A DNA stretch of 64,000 nt from contig NZ_CM003596.1 in assembly GCF_001435845.1 (NCBI RefSeq), positions 310,001-374,000 of the forward strand. The letters are read 5' to 3'. Position numbers and translations under genes: made by a program. The DNA comes from Psychrobacter sp. P11G3 (GTDB taxonomy: Bacteria; Pseudomonadota; Gammaproteobacteria; Pseudomonadales; Moraxellaceae). Each line of letters begins with the position of its first letter. Position 1 is the stretch's first letter. The notes under the pieces are model-generated. The model did not search any database, was not told where the DNA came from, and saw only the letters and a list, made by a program, of their open reading frames with translations. Positions 18,698-29,129 of this stretch are shown here, piece by piece.

Positions 18698-19657
18698 ATG
18701 CCCACCCCCGACGTGAGTCGCATATCGAATACTCTAACCGATGGTGTGACCATCTATCAACAAGTGGTCTATACCACGCAAGACTTGGCAAGTGGCTTTA
18801 TTGAGCGCATTCCATATTTTGTGGCGGCGCTCATTGTGTTGGGGATTTTTTGGCTATTGTCGATTATTTTCAAAAAAGTAGTGCATAAAACCTTAGGCGC
18901 GCGCGTGCGTCATCAAAATTTGGTGAAGGTGTTTCAGCGGATAGGTGGGGCACTTATTCTGTTTATTGGCTTTATGATCGCCATGGTTGTTGCTATTCCA
19001 GGATTTACACCAGCTAAGCTAATCGGCGCACTAGGTATTGGTTCTGTGGCTATCGGTTTTGCTTTTAAAGATATCTTTCAAAACTTGCTCTCTGGTATCT
19101 TGCTGCTAATTTCAGAGCCGTTTCGTATCGGTGATCAGATTGTTTCAGGCGACTATGAAGGAACAGTCGAAGATATTAAAATCCGTGCAACTACCATCAG
19201 GACTTATGATGGTCGGCAAGTGGTGATTCCAAACTCAGATCTTTATACTTCAGCATTGACCGTCAATACCGCTTACAAGCAGCGTCGTCTGCAAGTCGCA
19301 GTTGGTATTGGTTATGAAGATGATATCGAAGCTGCCAAAGCTGAGATTATAAAAGCACTAGATAAGATAGAAAGCGTTTCGAAGAAAGCAACACCAAGCG
19401 TAATTGCCACTGGTTTCGGCGGTTCGTCCATTGATCTAATGGTACGCTGGTTCATCGAAGATGGTACGCAAGCCAATAAGGTTGCCTCGATTCATCAAGT
19501 AATTGTAGGTATCAAAAACTCATTGGATGCAGCGGGCGTAAACATTCCCTTCCCAATACGTACAATCGATTTGAGTGATCCTTCAGTGAATGCGATAGTC
19601 AATAAAATGAACGAGCAGCAAGACATTGTGGACGTGAATAGAACAGTGTCAGAGTAG
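18698..19657 (+). CDS. mscS: Small-conductance mechanosensitive channel, MscS family
   Basis: An inner-membrane channel that opens under membrane tension to release solutes during osmotic downshock. Three membrane segments (about residues 35-60, 85-105, 110-140) lead into the pore helix region GALGIGSVAIGFAFKDIFQN, the hallmark of MscS TM3. The beta domain (EPFRIGDQIVSGDYEGTVED, then GRQVVIPNSDLY) follows. Length is 319 residues. It is monocistronic, ended by a strong bidirectional terminator. Confidence 0.93.
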   Translation: MPTPDVSRISNTLTDGVTIYQQVVYTTQDLASGFIERIPYFVAALIVLGIFWLLSIIFKKVVHKTLGARVRHQNLVKVFQRIGGALILFIGFMIAMVVAIPGFTPAKLIGALGIGSVAIGFAFKDIFQNLLSGILLLISEPFRIGDQIVSGDYEGTVEDIKIRATTIRTYDGRQVVIPNSDLYTSALTVNTAYKQRRLQVAVGIGYEDDIEAAKAEIIKALDKIESVSKKATPSVIATGFGGSSIDLMVRWFIEDGTQANKVASIHQVIVGIKNSLDAAGVNIPFPIRTIDLSDPSVNAIVNKMNEQQDIVDVNRTVSE

Positions 19658-19720
19658 CGCGCTCGGTGAAATATTTAATTAGTTTCGAAACTTTGATTTC
19701 CACATTATTTAGAAAACTAA

Positions 19721-19757
19721 AAAACCGCCACATCAATTGATATGGCGGTTTTTTTAT
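19721..19757. terminator. Bidirectional terminator between mscS and the cytochrome c' gene
   Basis: The stem AACCGCCACATC/GATATGGCGGTT (one mismatch) around AATT is flanked by A-run and T-run, so it can end both convergent genes. Confidence 0.88.
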
Positions 19758-19786
19758 ACGTATCTACTTGCTATAAATACAAAGCT

Positions 19787-20263
19787 TTATTCGTCTTTTG
19801 CTCTAAAGTCGGTATGGCATGATTTACAGCTTGCACCAACTTGTCCAAAGGCAGGTTTAACATCGTCCATGCTAGTAGCGTTTTGAGCAGCAGCATTTAG
19901 CTCAGCAGTGACCTTTTGAAAGTTTTCAGCTTCAGCACTGAAGCCATCAGCATTAGACCAAACCGCTTCGGTAGCATTGCCTACCGCTTCTGGGTCTTCA
20001 AAATGACTCCAAGGCTTGGCGGCATCTTCTGCCAAGAACGCCGCTTGCTCTTTAAATACATCGGCATCAAATGTATCAGGTGCTTTTGCCATATCACCCA
20101 TGACGCCCATTGCATCGCCCCAGTTTTTCATGGTGTCTTGACGCGCTTGTACGTCAGGGTTAGATCCTGTTGAAGTGCTACAGGCCGTTAGACCTAGTGC
20201 AGCCGCCATCAAGGTAACGCTAAACAGAGACTTGAAAGATTTGTTGGTATGAACCTGTGCCAT
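19787..20263 (-). CDS. Cytochrome c'-family lipoprotein
   Basis: A periplasmic four-helix-bundle cytochrome with a C-terminal heme, as in cytochrome c'. The heme site CKSCHTDFRAK is at about residues 148-152, near the end. The helix motif DVFKEQAAFLAEDAAKPWSH and AVWSNADGFSAEAENFQKV are family-typical. The N-terminus is a lipoprotein signal with lipobox LTAC, so it is membrane-anchored, which is less usual for this family. Cytochromes c' bind NO and may protect against it. Length is 158 residues. Confidence 0.87.
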   Translation of the reverse strand: MAQVHTNKSFKSLFSVTLMAAALGLTACSTSTGSNPDVQARQDTMKNWGDAMGVMGDMAKAPDTFDADVFKEQAAFLAEDAAKPWSHFEDPEAVGNATEAVWSNADGFSAEAENFQKVTAELNAAAQNATSMDDVKPAFGQVGASCKSCHTDFRAKDE

Positions 20264-20586
20264 ATGACTTACTCCTTTAAACTTGGCTAATAGTAAGCGC
20301 GATTAAAAACGCTCGCTTTGACTTAAAATATAGTTATACAAAATACTGCCTAAAATTCTTTTGAGCACAGTTGCTGATAAAGAACGTCTTCTATTGTAAC
20401 GGTTATCTGCGCGTTGGGAATTATATAGTTGTTATATCCTCGTAATATTTTCAATAAGCATACCTTAACTTGGTTGTGTGTGCTTATGTTTGCTTATAAT
20501 GGATTGCAGTGATTTTATGGTAGCTACACAACATATTTCCGTACGATAACAACGTGAGAAGAGCTCTTTTGAATGGTACTGACAAT
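20264..20586. other. Intergenic region upstream of the cytochrome c' gene
   Basis: A 320-bp AT-rich non-coding stretch upstream of the cytochrome c' gene and downstream of hemF. No gene, repeat or recognisable RNA was seen. Small open frames here lack ribosome binding sites. Confidence 0.4.
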
Positions 20587-20618
20587 AAAAAAGGCCAGCG
20601 ATAGTAGCTGACCTTTTT
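20587..20618 (-). terminator. Rho-independent terminator after hemF
   Basis: On the minus strand GGTCAGC pairs with GCTGGCC (one G-U) and is followed by six T. It lies about 42 bp past the hemF stop. Confidence 0.75.
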
Positions 20619-20659
20619 AATATTTCCCAAAAATATGAATGCCGTTATATTTACGAAAA

Positions 20660-22406
<1,747 letters not shown>

Positions 22407-23039
22407 TGCTGTCCTACATAAGCCTAAAGTCGTGGCGGTGAAAAGTATGTTATTGCTGTTCGAGATGAACGCTGTTAGAGCCGGTTACTGTTCGAGATAA
22501 CTACTGTTTTCGAAATAACTATTAGTTGAGATGAGCATGTCACCTCAACTTTACTGCTACAATTAAGATGATACCAGTATAACCTGTTCATAAAGACAGC
22601 GTGCTCATTGTATTTTTTATAAAAACACACAAAGTTCACAGACGACGCACGATGATTAAAGCGACAATTAAAAAAAAATGCTATTATGCCATACTATTTT
22701 GACGGATACAGTGACAAGTCTTTACCCTTACATTACTATGTCGTCACTAACATCCGCTATTGATGCAAAATAATAGGGCATAATGTCACCCCTCAGTTGT
22801 CAATAGTATGAAAGCATCAATATTTTGATATCAAAACGTTGGTATTGACGCGCAGTCTATTGTGCTAGCGTGTCTACTGTCGTAAGTAGCGCAGCTATAC
22901 AAATACGAAAGTTGCATGAATAATTATATGGTCGATTACATCAATAATGATGTAGGTATTATTGACGTCTTTTGATTATAGTCACCGCTATATTTTAAAG
23001 ACACGTCTTGTCAGCAGATTGGTAGGTATCGTACGGTTT
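22407..23039. other. Long divergent intergenic region between ribA and dxs
   Basis: About 630 bp. It contains a perfect 14-bp palindrome TTTTGATATCAAAA (22823-22836) just before a possible -35 TTGACG, and a 7-bp inverted repeat TACATCA/TGATGTA (22937-22954). Either could be an operator. An in-frame TTG at 22962 could extend dxs, but the ATG at 23040 is preferred. No gene or known riboswitch was recognised. Confidence 0.45.
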
Positions 23040-25112
23040 ATGCAGCAGTCACCTCATTCTCCAAAGTCTCAGTCCCTATCTACATCAGTGCTGGATTCTG
23101 CTGCTCAGCTATCGAGCTTACAGCAGACCTATACTGTGATTCCACGTGTGCGTCCTCATACGCCATTGCTTGATGCAATTGATACACCCACTGACCTCAG
23201 CACGCTTTCGGCTGCCAAGCTTATTACGCTGGCTGATGAATTGCGCCTTTTTCTATTATATTCAGCTGGTCAGAGCGGTGGGCATTTTGGTGCCAATTTG
23301 GGCGTGGTTGAGCTGACCATAGTATTGCATTATTTGTTAGAGACGCCGCAAGACCAAATCGTCTGGGACGTGGGTCATCAAGCCTATGCTCATAAAGTAC
23401 TGACCGGTCGCCGTGAGCAGCTAGGCACTATCAGATCTAAAGATGGTCTGACAGCATTTCCTGAGCGTGCAGAGTCTGTCTACGATACATTTGGCGTTGG
23501 GCATTCATCGACCTCTATTTCAGCTGGTCTGGGTATGAGCCTCGCACTGCGTTATCAAGGCCGCGAGCAAACGGTTGCTTGCATCATCGGCGATGGTGCG
23601 ATGACAGGTGGTATGGCATTTGAGGCCATGAATGACGCAGTACAGCAAGATGCTGATTTGTTAGTCATCCTAAACGATAATGATATGTCGATATCATGCT
23701 CTATTGGTGGATTTTCACGACATTTAGCCATGCTTTGGGAGTCAGGTTATCAAGTTGATATCTCTGAGTCAGGTGAGCCAGTACTCTGCCGCCGTCCTGA
23801 TATGCAGGCGTTCGATCGCCGCAAGCGTCATAAAGAGATGCGCGATGTGCCACAGTTAGAAGATAACTTATTCAAAGCGATTGGTTTTACTTATTTTGGT
23901 CCTTTTGATGGGCATAATATCCCTGAGCTACTGCGCGTATTGTCACTGGCGAAGCAAGTAAAAGGCCCAGTATTGGTACATATCTATACGACTAAGGGTA
24001 AAGGGTTTGCACCAGCAGAATTAGACCCAGTGGGCTATCACGCAATCAGTAAATTGCCAGTCGAAAATCATAAAGACCATGAAGCGTCTAAAGCTGATTC
24101 TATAGAGCAGCTAAAAAAACAACCAAGTACAAAGCCAGCGTTAAAATATTCGCAAGTGTTTGGCCAGTTCTTATGTGATAAAGCAGATGAAGACGACAAG
24201 CTACTAGCTGTCACCCCTGCCATGGAAGAAGGCTCAGGGATGACGGACTTTGCTCGTCATTTCCCAGAGCGTTTTTTTGATGTGGCCATTGCTGAGCAAC
24301 ATGCTGTCACGCTAGCAGCTGGGATGGCAACTCAAGGCGTCAAACCTATTGTCGCGATTTATTCAACGTTCTTACAGCGTGGATATGATCAGCTGATTCA
24401 TGACGTGGCTTTACAGAATCTCGATGTAATGTTTGCCATAGATCGAGCGGGTTTAGTCGGTGAAGACGGTGCCACGCATGCTGGCGTGTTTGATTTTGGA
24501 TTTTTACGTTGTGTACCTAATATGGTGATTGCAGCGCCAAAAGATGAGAACGAATGCTACCATTTGCTCAATACTTGCTATGAGTATCCAGGCTGTACGG
24601 CGGTACGCTATCCGCGTGGTACAGGCACAGGTGCTGATATTAAGCAACCAGCCCAAACTTATAAAGTTGGCAAATCAGTTGTTGAGTCAGTATTAGGTAA
24701 AGCTGATGCACCTTACAAATTGGCACTATTGGCCTTTGGTACGATGGTCGCGACTGCTCAGCAAGCCGCAGAAACTCTAACAAATAACGATGCAGCGTTA
24801 GATTGCCAGATACAGGTGGTCAATATGCGCTGGGTAAAACCGCTAGATACAGCAATGCTCGAAACGTTATTAGCGCAAGGGGTCACTCATATAGCAACCC
24901 TAGAAGAGCACATGATTATGGGCGGCGCGGGTAGTGCAGTGAATGAATATTTACTCAATGAATCGGCTGCCTTTAAGCAAAGTCGTCCAGCTATTGCTAA
25001 TATCGGTATTCCTGATCGTTTTATTGCTCATGGCTCCCAAGCAGAGCAGTTAGCTGACTGTGGTCTAGATGTCGAGGGCGTGACTAAACAGCTTAAAATA
25101 TTTTTATCGTAA
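23040..25112 (+). CDS. dxs: 1-deoxy-D-xylulose-5-phosphate synthase
   Basis: DXS condenses pyruvate and glyceraldehyde 3-phosphate with thiamine diphosphate, the first step of the MEP isoprenoid pathway. The TPP motif is [18 protein letters not shown] with [23 protein letters not shown] and [16 protein letters not shown] are typical of the N-terminal domain. The central domain has [15 protein letters not shown] and [15 protein letters not shown], and the C-terminal domain ends around ALLAFGTMV and [11 protein letters not shown] use ATG 23040 (690 residues); the longer frame opens on TTG. The ribosome binding site is weak and the first 45 residues are a Ser/Gln-rich extension. Confidence 0.95.
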   Translation: MQQSPHSPKSQSLSTSVLDSAAQLSSLQQTYTVIPRVRPHTPLLDAIDTPTDLSTLSAAKLITLADELRLFLLYSAGQSGGHFGANLGVVELTIVLHYLLETPQDQIVWDVGHQAYAHKVLTGRREQLGTIRSKDGLTAFPERAESVYDTFGVGHSSTSISAGLGMSLALRYQGREQTVACIIGDGAMTGGMAFEAMNDAVQQDADLLVILNDNDMSISCSIGGFSRHLAMLWESGYQVDISESGEPVLCRRPDMQAFDRRKRHKEMRDVPQLEDNLFKAIGFTYFGPFDGHNIPELLRVLSLAKQVKGPVLVHIYTTKGKGFAPAELDPVGYHAISKLPVENHKDHEASKADSIEQLKKQPSTKPALKYSQVFGQFLCDKADEDDKLLAVTPAMEEGSGMTDFARHFPERFFDVAIAEQHAVTLAAGMATQGVKPIVAIYSTFLQRGYDQLIHDVALQNLDVMFAIDRAGLVGEDGATHAGVFDFGFLRCVPNMVIAAPKDENECYHLLNTCYEYPGCTAVRYPRGTGTGADIKQPAQTYKVGKSVVESVLGKADAPYKLALLAFGTMVATAQQAAETLTNNDAALDCQIQVVNMRWVKPLDTAMLETLLAQGVTHIATLEEHMIMGGAGSAVNEYLLNESAAFKQSRPAIANIGIPDRFIAHGSQAEQLADCGLDVEGVTKQLKIFLS

Positions 25113-25188
25113 GCGTTACAATATTATTTTAAAAAATTAATGCGCTAAAAAGGCATGAATTAAAACTGATATAAGCTCTTTAAACAGA

Positions 25189-25225
25189 GCAAACACCTGC
25201 TAGCCGTAGGTGCTAACTTTTTTAC
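25189..25225 (+). terminator. Possible terminator after dxs
   Basis: A short stem CACCT/AGGTG with a 9-nt loop is followed, after a few bases, by six T. It is weaker than the other terminators in this window. Confidence 0.45.
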
Positions 25226-25305
25226 AACTTGCGCAGTTTAGATGATCGCCAAAGTACTGGCTTGGTCAGCGTAACGGTTTTTTCGTTTTTATCGAACAAT
25301 TTTAG

Positions 25306-25311
25306 TATAAT
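25306..25311 (+). promoter_or_regulatory. Candidate -10 element upstream of suhB
   Basis: A perfect TATAAT about 145 bp upstream of the suhB start. There is no good -35 hexamer at 16-18 bp. Confidence 0.4.
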
Positions 25312-25455
25312 GCGGGTGTCTTTTATAAGTTTTCGTTTATAAGAGACACGTTTTTAATCGCATAGATGTGGTGTGATGCGGCGGCTGTTTGGCATGTTGT
25401 GGGCACAAAGTTAGTCTTATTTTTTATATTCATTCATCAAGCAAATAGGTTATTT

Positions 25456-26283
25456 ATGGAACCCATGGTCGTCATCGCAGCGCGTACTGCTGAAAAAGTT
25501 GGTAAAGAGATTTTATATGCGCATCAAAACCGCCACAAAATCGAGTTAGATATCGAGTCTAAAGGACTTGATGGTCTGGTTACCCGCATTGATCGCTTTA
25601 GCGAAGAGCTCACTATTGAGACGCTAAAAGCCAGCTATCCTAATCATTCATTTTTGGGTGAAGAGTTCGGTATGCAAGAAGGTCGCGGCGAAGATGCTGA
25701 CTGGTGCTGGATTATCGATCCACTAGATGGCACTAAGAACTTTGTCCACGGTGTACCGCAGTTCTGCGTATCTATCGCTGTACAGCATAAAGGTGTCACC
25801 CAACATGGTGTGGTCTATGATCCTGTTCGTGATGAGATGTTCTCAGCGAGCCGCGGTAAAGGCGCGCGTTTGAACAATCGCCGTATGCAAGTGAGCGAAC
25901 GCAAAACCATTGATGGTGGTTTCTTTACGACCGGTCATCCACTTGAACGTAAGCGCAATGGCGAAGTTATCTCTTATGCTAAACAGCACTTTGAGAGCTT
26001 ACAGAAGATATCTGAAGCAGGTGGTCAGGTACGTCGTATGGGTTCAGCTGCGCTTGACTTGTGCTATGTTGCTGCTGGTCGTTTCGACGGTTATTTTGAG
26101 ATGTCTATCAAGCCTTGGGACATCGCTGCAGGCGAGCTTATCGTAACTGAAGCACGCGGTGTGGTGGTTGATCATACTGGCGCGCACAACTCTATGACAT
26201 CAGGCTCTATCTTCGCTTGTAATGTGAAATTGCTCAAGCCATTGATGCAAACAGTTGTACCAATCTGGGGTGACGCAATCTAA
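25456..26283 (+). CDS. suhB: Inositol-1-monophosphatase family protein SuhB
   Basis: A Mg2+-dependent phosphatase of the inositol monophosphatase fold; SuhB also takes part in rRNA antitermination complexes. Metal-binding motifs are LGEEFG, WIIDPLDGTKNFVHGVPQF and PWDIAAGELIVTEARG. The start is ATG 25456 (MEPMVVIAARTAEKVGKEIL), which matches the family. The frame extends 30 codons further upstream with unrelated hydrophobic residues. Length is 275 residues. It converges on the wax ester synthase gene, with a shared terminator. Confidence 0.94.
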   Translation: MEPMVVIAARTAEKVGKEILYAHQNRHKIELDIESKGLDGLVTRIDRFSEELTIETLKASYPNHSFLGEEFGMQEGRGEDADWCWIIDPLDGTKNFVHGVPQFCVSIAVQHKGVTQHGVVYDPVRDEMFSASRGKGARLNNRRMQVSERKTIDGGFFTTGHPLERKRNGEVISYAKQHFESLQKISEAGGQVRRMGSAALDLCYVAAGRFDGYFEMSIKPWDIAAGELIVTEARGVVVDHTGAHNSMTSGSIFACNVKLLKPLMQTVVPIWGDAI

Positions 26284-26350
26284 ACGTTAACCTCGTTGGT
26301 ATTAACGTTTAGCGCCTAGATATAGTTAATATCTAGATTAAATATGAATG

Positions 26351-26386
26351 AAAAAAGCTGGTTCCGTTATGGAGCCAGCTTTTTTG
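26351..26386. terminator. Bidirectional terminator overlapping the 3' end of the WS/DGAT gene
   Basis: The stem AAAAAGCTGGTTCC/GGAGCCAGCTTTTT has a short loop, with A-run and T-run on its sides. It lies between suhB and the convergent gene and includes the stop codon (26367-26369) and last four codons of the latter. Confidence 0.9.
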
Positions 26387-27806
26387 TTTTATCGTTACCT
26401 TTATTGCCTGCTTTATCTTCGACGGTAATACCTTTGAATGCTAATTCTTTACTGGTAGTTTCTAGCAGCTGCAACTCTTCTTCTATCAGCATCAGCATAT
26501 CTTGTACACGCGGTAACGCCTTGCTACAAGCGGTGATACCAAACTCAATCTTATCTAGATAACTGGCTAAGGTGATATTCATCGCTTGACCATTAAAGAC
26601 GATAGAAGCGGGGTACAATGATTGCAAACGAGCACCATTCCAGTACAGTGGTTTTTCAGAGCCAGGTACGTTAGAAATAATTAGGTTAAATGCCTGCTTT
26701 CTAGGAAACAGTCCTGTCGCCAAATTAATGCCTTGCCACGCGTATGAGACGATACTGTAGTTAATGACCTGCGCTTGGTTCATGCGGCGAAAGCGACGTT
26801 TGCCATGATTCATACTACGATGGATAAGCTCTATTCTGCGCAGTGGATTGTCCAAATGCGTACCCAAGTTTGCCAATACAAATGACAGCTGGTTGCCCGA
26901 GATACTGTTATCTGTACGCAGTGACATCGGTACAAAGGCAATCAACGGTTTGTTCGGTAGCGCATCCATTGAGATTAGATAACGACGAATAGCACCTGCA
27001 CAGACCGCCAGTACCACATCGTTTCTACTAATTTTGAGCCTTTCGGCGATATCGTTAAACCGTTTTATATCATAAGACTGTGCGGCTATACGTCGTGAAG
27101 CTGATATACGTTTATTCAGGATACTCATCGGTGCGTCAAAAGTACCGACGTACCCTTCATCACCGTAGTTTTTCACATTATCTAGCAGTTCTGTAAATAC
27201 AGGTTTGATGGTAGATATCTGCTCTTTTATGATGCCCCTGATAGATCGTTCGGCAGGCAAGATAGCGTTTACTTGGTTACGATGGCGCGCCATCAACGAC
27301 CAGACAGGAAGGGTAACTGGTTCGGTTGGCGATTGTGATAAGGACTTTTGAACCAAACGCATCGCTGCGATGCCATCAACCAAAGAGTGATGAATCTTAA
27401 AATACCATGCAAAACGTTCAGGTCCACCTTCGACTTCTGGCTGGATACCTTCGATAACATGACATTCCCACAAAGGCATGGCACGATCTAATAAACGTCC
27501 ATGTTCTCTTGAGACGTACATCAATAGTTCACGTACGCGTCCAGGACTTGGTAGCGCAACATGATGCAGATGATGCTCGACATCAAAATCTTTGTCTTTT
27601 TTCCAAAAGGCTAGATGCTCAAGTACTTGATTAAAAGGAAAGCTGGGCGGCACATCAGACTCTTGCATTTGTTTTACCAATTGATAGACAAAATCGCTAT
27701 CCGCATTGTCTGGTAATTCAAATACAAACAGTCCACCAACGTGCATGGGCTGTTTACGCGACTCAAGAAGTAGAAACAACTGGTCGACTGCTGTGAGAAG
27801 TCGCAT
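26367..27806 (-). CDS. Wax ester synthase / diacylglycerol acyltransferase (WS/DGAT)
   Basis: The bifunctional enzyme esterifies acyl-CoA with fatty alcohols or diacylglycerol to make wax esters or triacylglycerol storage lipid. The catalytic HHxxxDG motif is KIHHSLVDGIAAMRLV (about residues 138-145). ISRNDVVLAVCAGAIRRYL and the C-terminal VSNVPGSEKPLYWNGARLQ (read as ISNVPGSEKPLYWNG) are family-specific. Length is 479 residues, typical of AtfA-like enzymes common in Acinetobacter and Psychrobacter. AAAGGA precedes the ATG. It is a single gene. Preferred product cannot be inferred. Confidence 0.93.
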   Translation of the reverse strand: MRLLTAVDQLFLLLESRKQPMHVGGLFVFELPDNADSDFVYQLVKQMQESDVPPSFPFNQVLEHLAFWKKDKDFDVEHHLHHVALPSPGRVRELLMYVSREHGRLLDRAMPLWECHVIEGIQPEVEGGPERFAWYFKIHHSLVDGIAAMRLVQKSLSQSPTEPVTLPVWSLMARHRNQVNAILPAERSIRGIIKEQISTIKPVFTELLDNVKNYGDEGYVGTFDAPMSILNKRISASRRIAAQSYDIKRFNDIAERLKISRNDVVLAVCAGAIRRYLISMDALPNKPLIAFVPMSLRTDNSISGNQLSFVLANLGTHLDNPLRRIELIHRSMNHGKRRFRRMNQAQVINYSIVSYAWQGINLATGLFPRKQAFNLIISNVPGSEKPLYWNGARLQSLYPASIVFNGQAMNITLASYLDKIEFGITACSKALPRVQDMLMLIEEELQLLETTSKELAFKGITVEDKAGNKGNDKTKKLAP

Positions 27807-27889
27807 AATAAATCCTTTTATGACGATAAGTGTTATGTGAAAATTATAATAAGTAGATTTTCAATCAAATAACATTTTTTATTATTTTA

Positions 27890-27954
27890 TAGAGCGTGTT
27901 AAGCAATCAACCATAGCACTGACAGCGCTATACGTAAATACTCAACACGCTCTA
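27890..27954. repeat. Nested inverted repeat, 65 bp, REP/terminator-like
   Basis: Outer arms TAGAGCGTGTT (27890-27900) and AACACGCTCTA (27944-27954) are perfectly complementary over 11 bp. Inside is a second inverted repeat ATAGC/GCTAT. It lies between thiG and WS/DGAT, just downstream of the thiG stop on the minus strand. There is no T-run typical of a terminator, so a dispersed palindromic repeat is also possible. Confidence 0.6.
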
Positions 27955-27980
27955 TTATGATATGTCATTTATACTTTAAT

Positions 27981-28802
27981 TTATTGAAAGAAATACCCAG
28001 TTTGTGGTGAGCTAGCAGTAGCCATCTTACGCATTGGCATACGACCTGCCAAAAACGCAGCGCGACCTGCCCATATAGCATGTTTCATTGCATGTGCCAT
28101 CATTACTGGATTTTGCGCATTGGCAATGGCTGAGTTCATCAGTACGCCATCACAGCCAAGCTCCATTGCAAGTGCAGCATCAGACGCAGTACCGACACCA
28201 GCGTCAACCAATACGGGTACTTTGGCATTTTCGATTATTAAGCTAAGTGTATGACGATTAAGTAGACCAAGCCCAGACCCAATCAAGCTGCCAAGTGGCA
28301 TAATAGCGACACAGCCCATGCTTTCTAATTCTTGTGCGACGATAGGGTCGTCTGACGTATAAACCATCACTTCAAAACCATCATCGATCAATACTTTTGC
28401 GGCTTTCAAAGTTTCCATAACGTTTGGATATAAGGTTTTCTCATCACCCAATACCTCAAGCTTAACCAAGTTATGCCCACCCAATAACTCGCGAGCAAGC
28501 TTACAAGTGCGAATGGCTGTTTCGGCGTCAAAGCAGCCAGCAGTATTCGGTAATATCGTATATTTATCAGGTGAAATCACATCTAATAAGTTAGGCTCAT
28601 CACTATTTTGTCCAATATTGACACGGCGAATGGCGACGGTCACGATTTCGGCTGCTGAAGCGGCAATAGCTTCTCCAGTCTCTGTCATGTCTTTATACTT
28701 GCCAGTACCAACCAGCAGACGCGAAGAAAAGGTACGGCTACCGACAGTAAAGGTATCTTGTAAAAGTGGTGTTGGATGAGTAGTGCTAACGTTCTCTGAC
28801 AT
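27981..28802 (-). CDS. thiG: Thiazole synthase ThiG
   Basis: ThiG builds the thiazole phosphate of thiamine from deoxyxylulose 5-phosphate, dehydroglycine and ThiS thiocarboxylate. Motifs are [57 protein letters not shown] and [20 protein letters not shown] with the phosphate-binding glycines. I use ATG 28802 ([10 protein letters not shown]), with AGGA upstream; the longer frame starts on TTG 28844. Length is 273 residues. Its substrate DXP comes from dxs, also in this window. No TPP riboswitch is visible. Confidence 0.96.
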   Translation of the reverse strand: MSENVSTTHPTPLLQDTFTVGSRTFSSRLLVGTGKYKDMTETGEAIAASAAEIVTVAIRRVNIGQNSDEPNLLDVISPDKYTILPNTAGCFDAETAIRTCKLARELLGGHNLVKLEVLGDEKTLYPNVMETLKAAKVLIDDGFEVMVYTSDDPIVAQELESMGCVAIMPLGSLIGSGLGLLNRHTLSLIIENAKVPVLVDAGVGTASDAALAMELGCDGVLMNSAIANAQNPVMMAHAMKHAIWAGRAAFLAGRMPMRKMATASSPQTGYFFQ

Positions 28803-29129
28803 AACGGAAAATCCTAATATCGAGCGGGAGAAGGGGACAGACAAAATATGATGGGTAATCTAAGCAATCTAAAAGGTGTAATAGACAATGGCAAGCTGTC
28901 AGCAAAAAAAGGCATGATATGCTAACTCTGATAGTAATAATATGTGCTAGGCGAGATATATAAAGCGCCAGTCACATAAAATAATACCCGTCTAAAACAA
29001 AATGCTATTATAACAAACTCATGCAACCTTACTGGCAGTCTTTTTTGATTCGAACTGTTAAGGACAAGGCATCCATCATGTCTTGGCGTGCGTACTTCTT
29101 ATCTTTTCTTCACTTATCGGGCCGTCTTT

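Noticed and set aside
22407..22700. FMN riboswitch upstream of ribA
   Set aside because: No RFN-element conserved helices could be found on the minus strand.
28803..29040. TPP riboswitch upstream of thiG
   Set aside because: The conserved CTGAGA and second thi-box sequences are not present on the minus strand.
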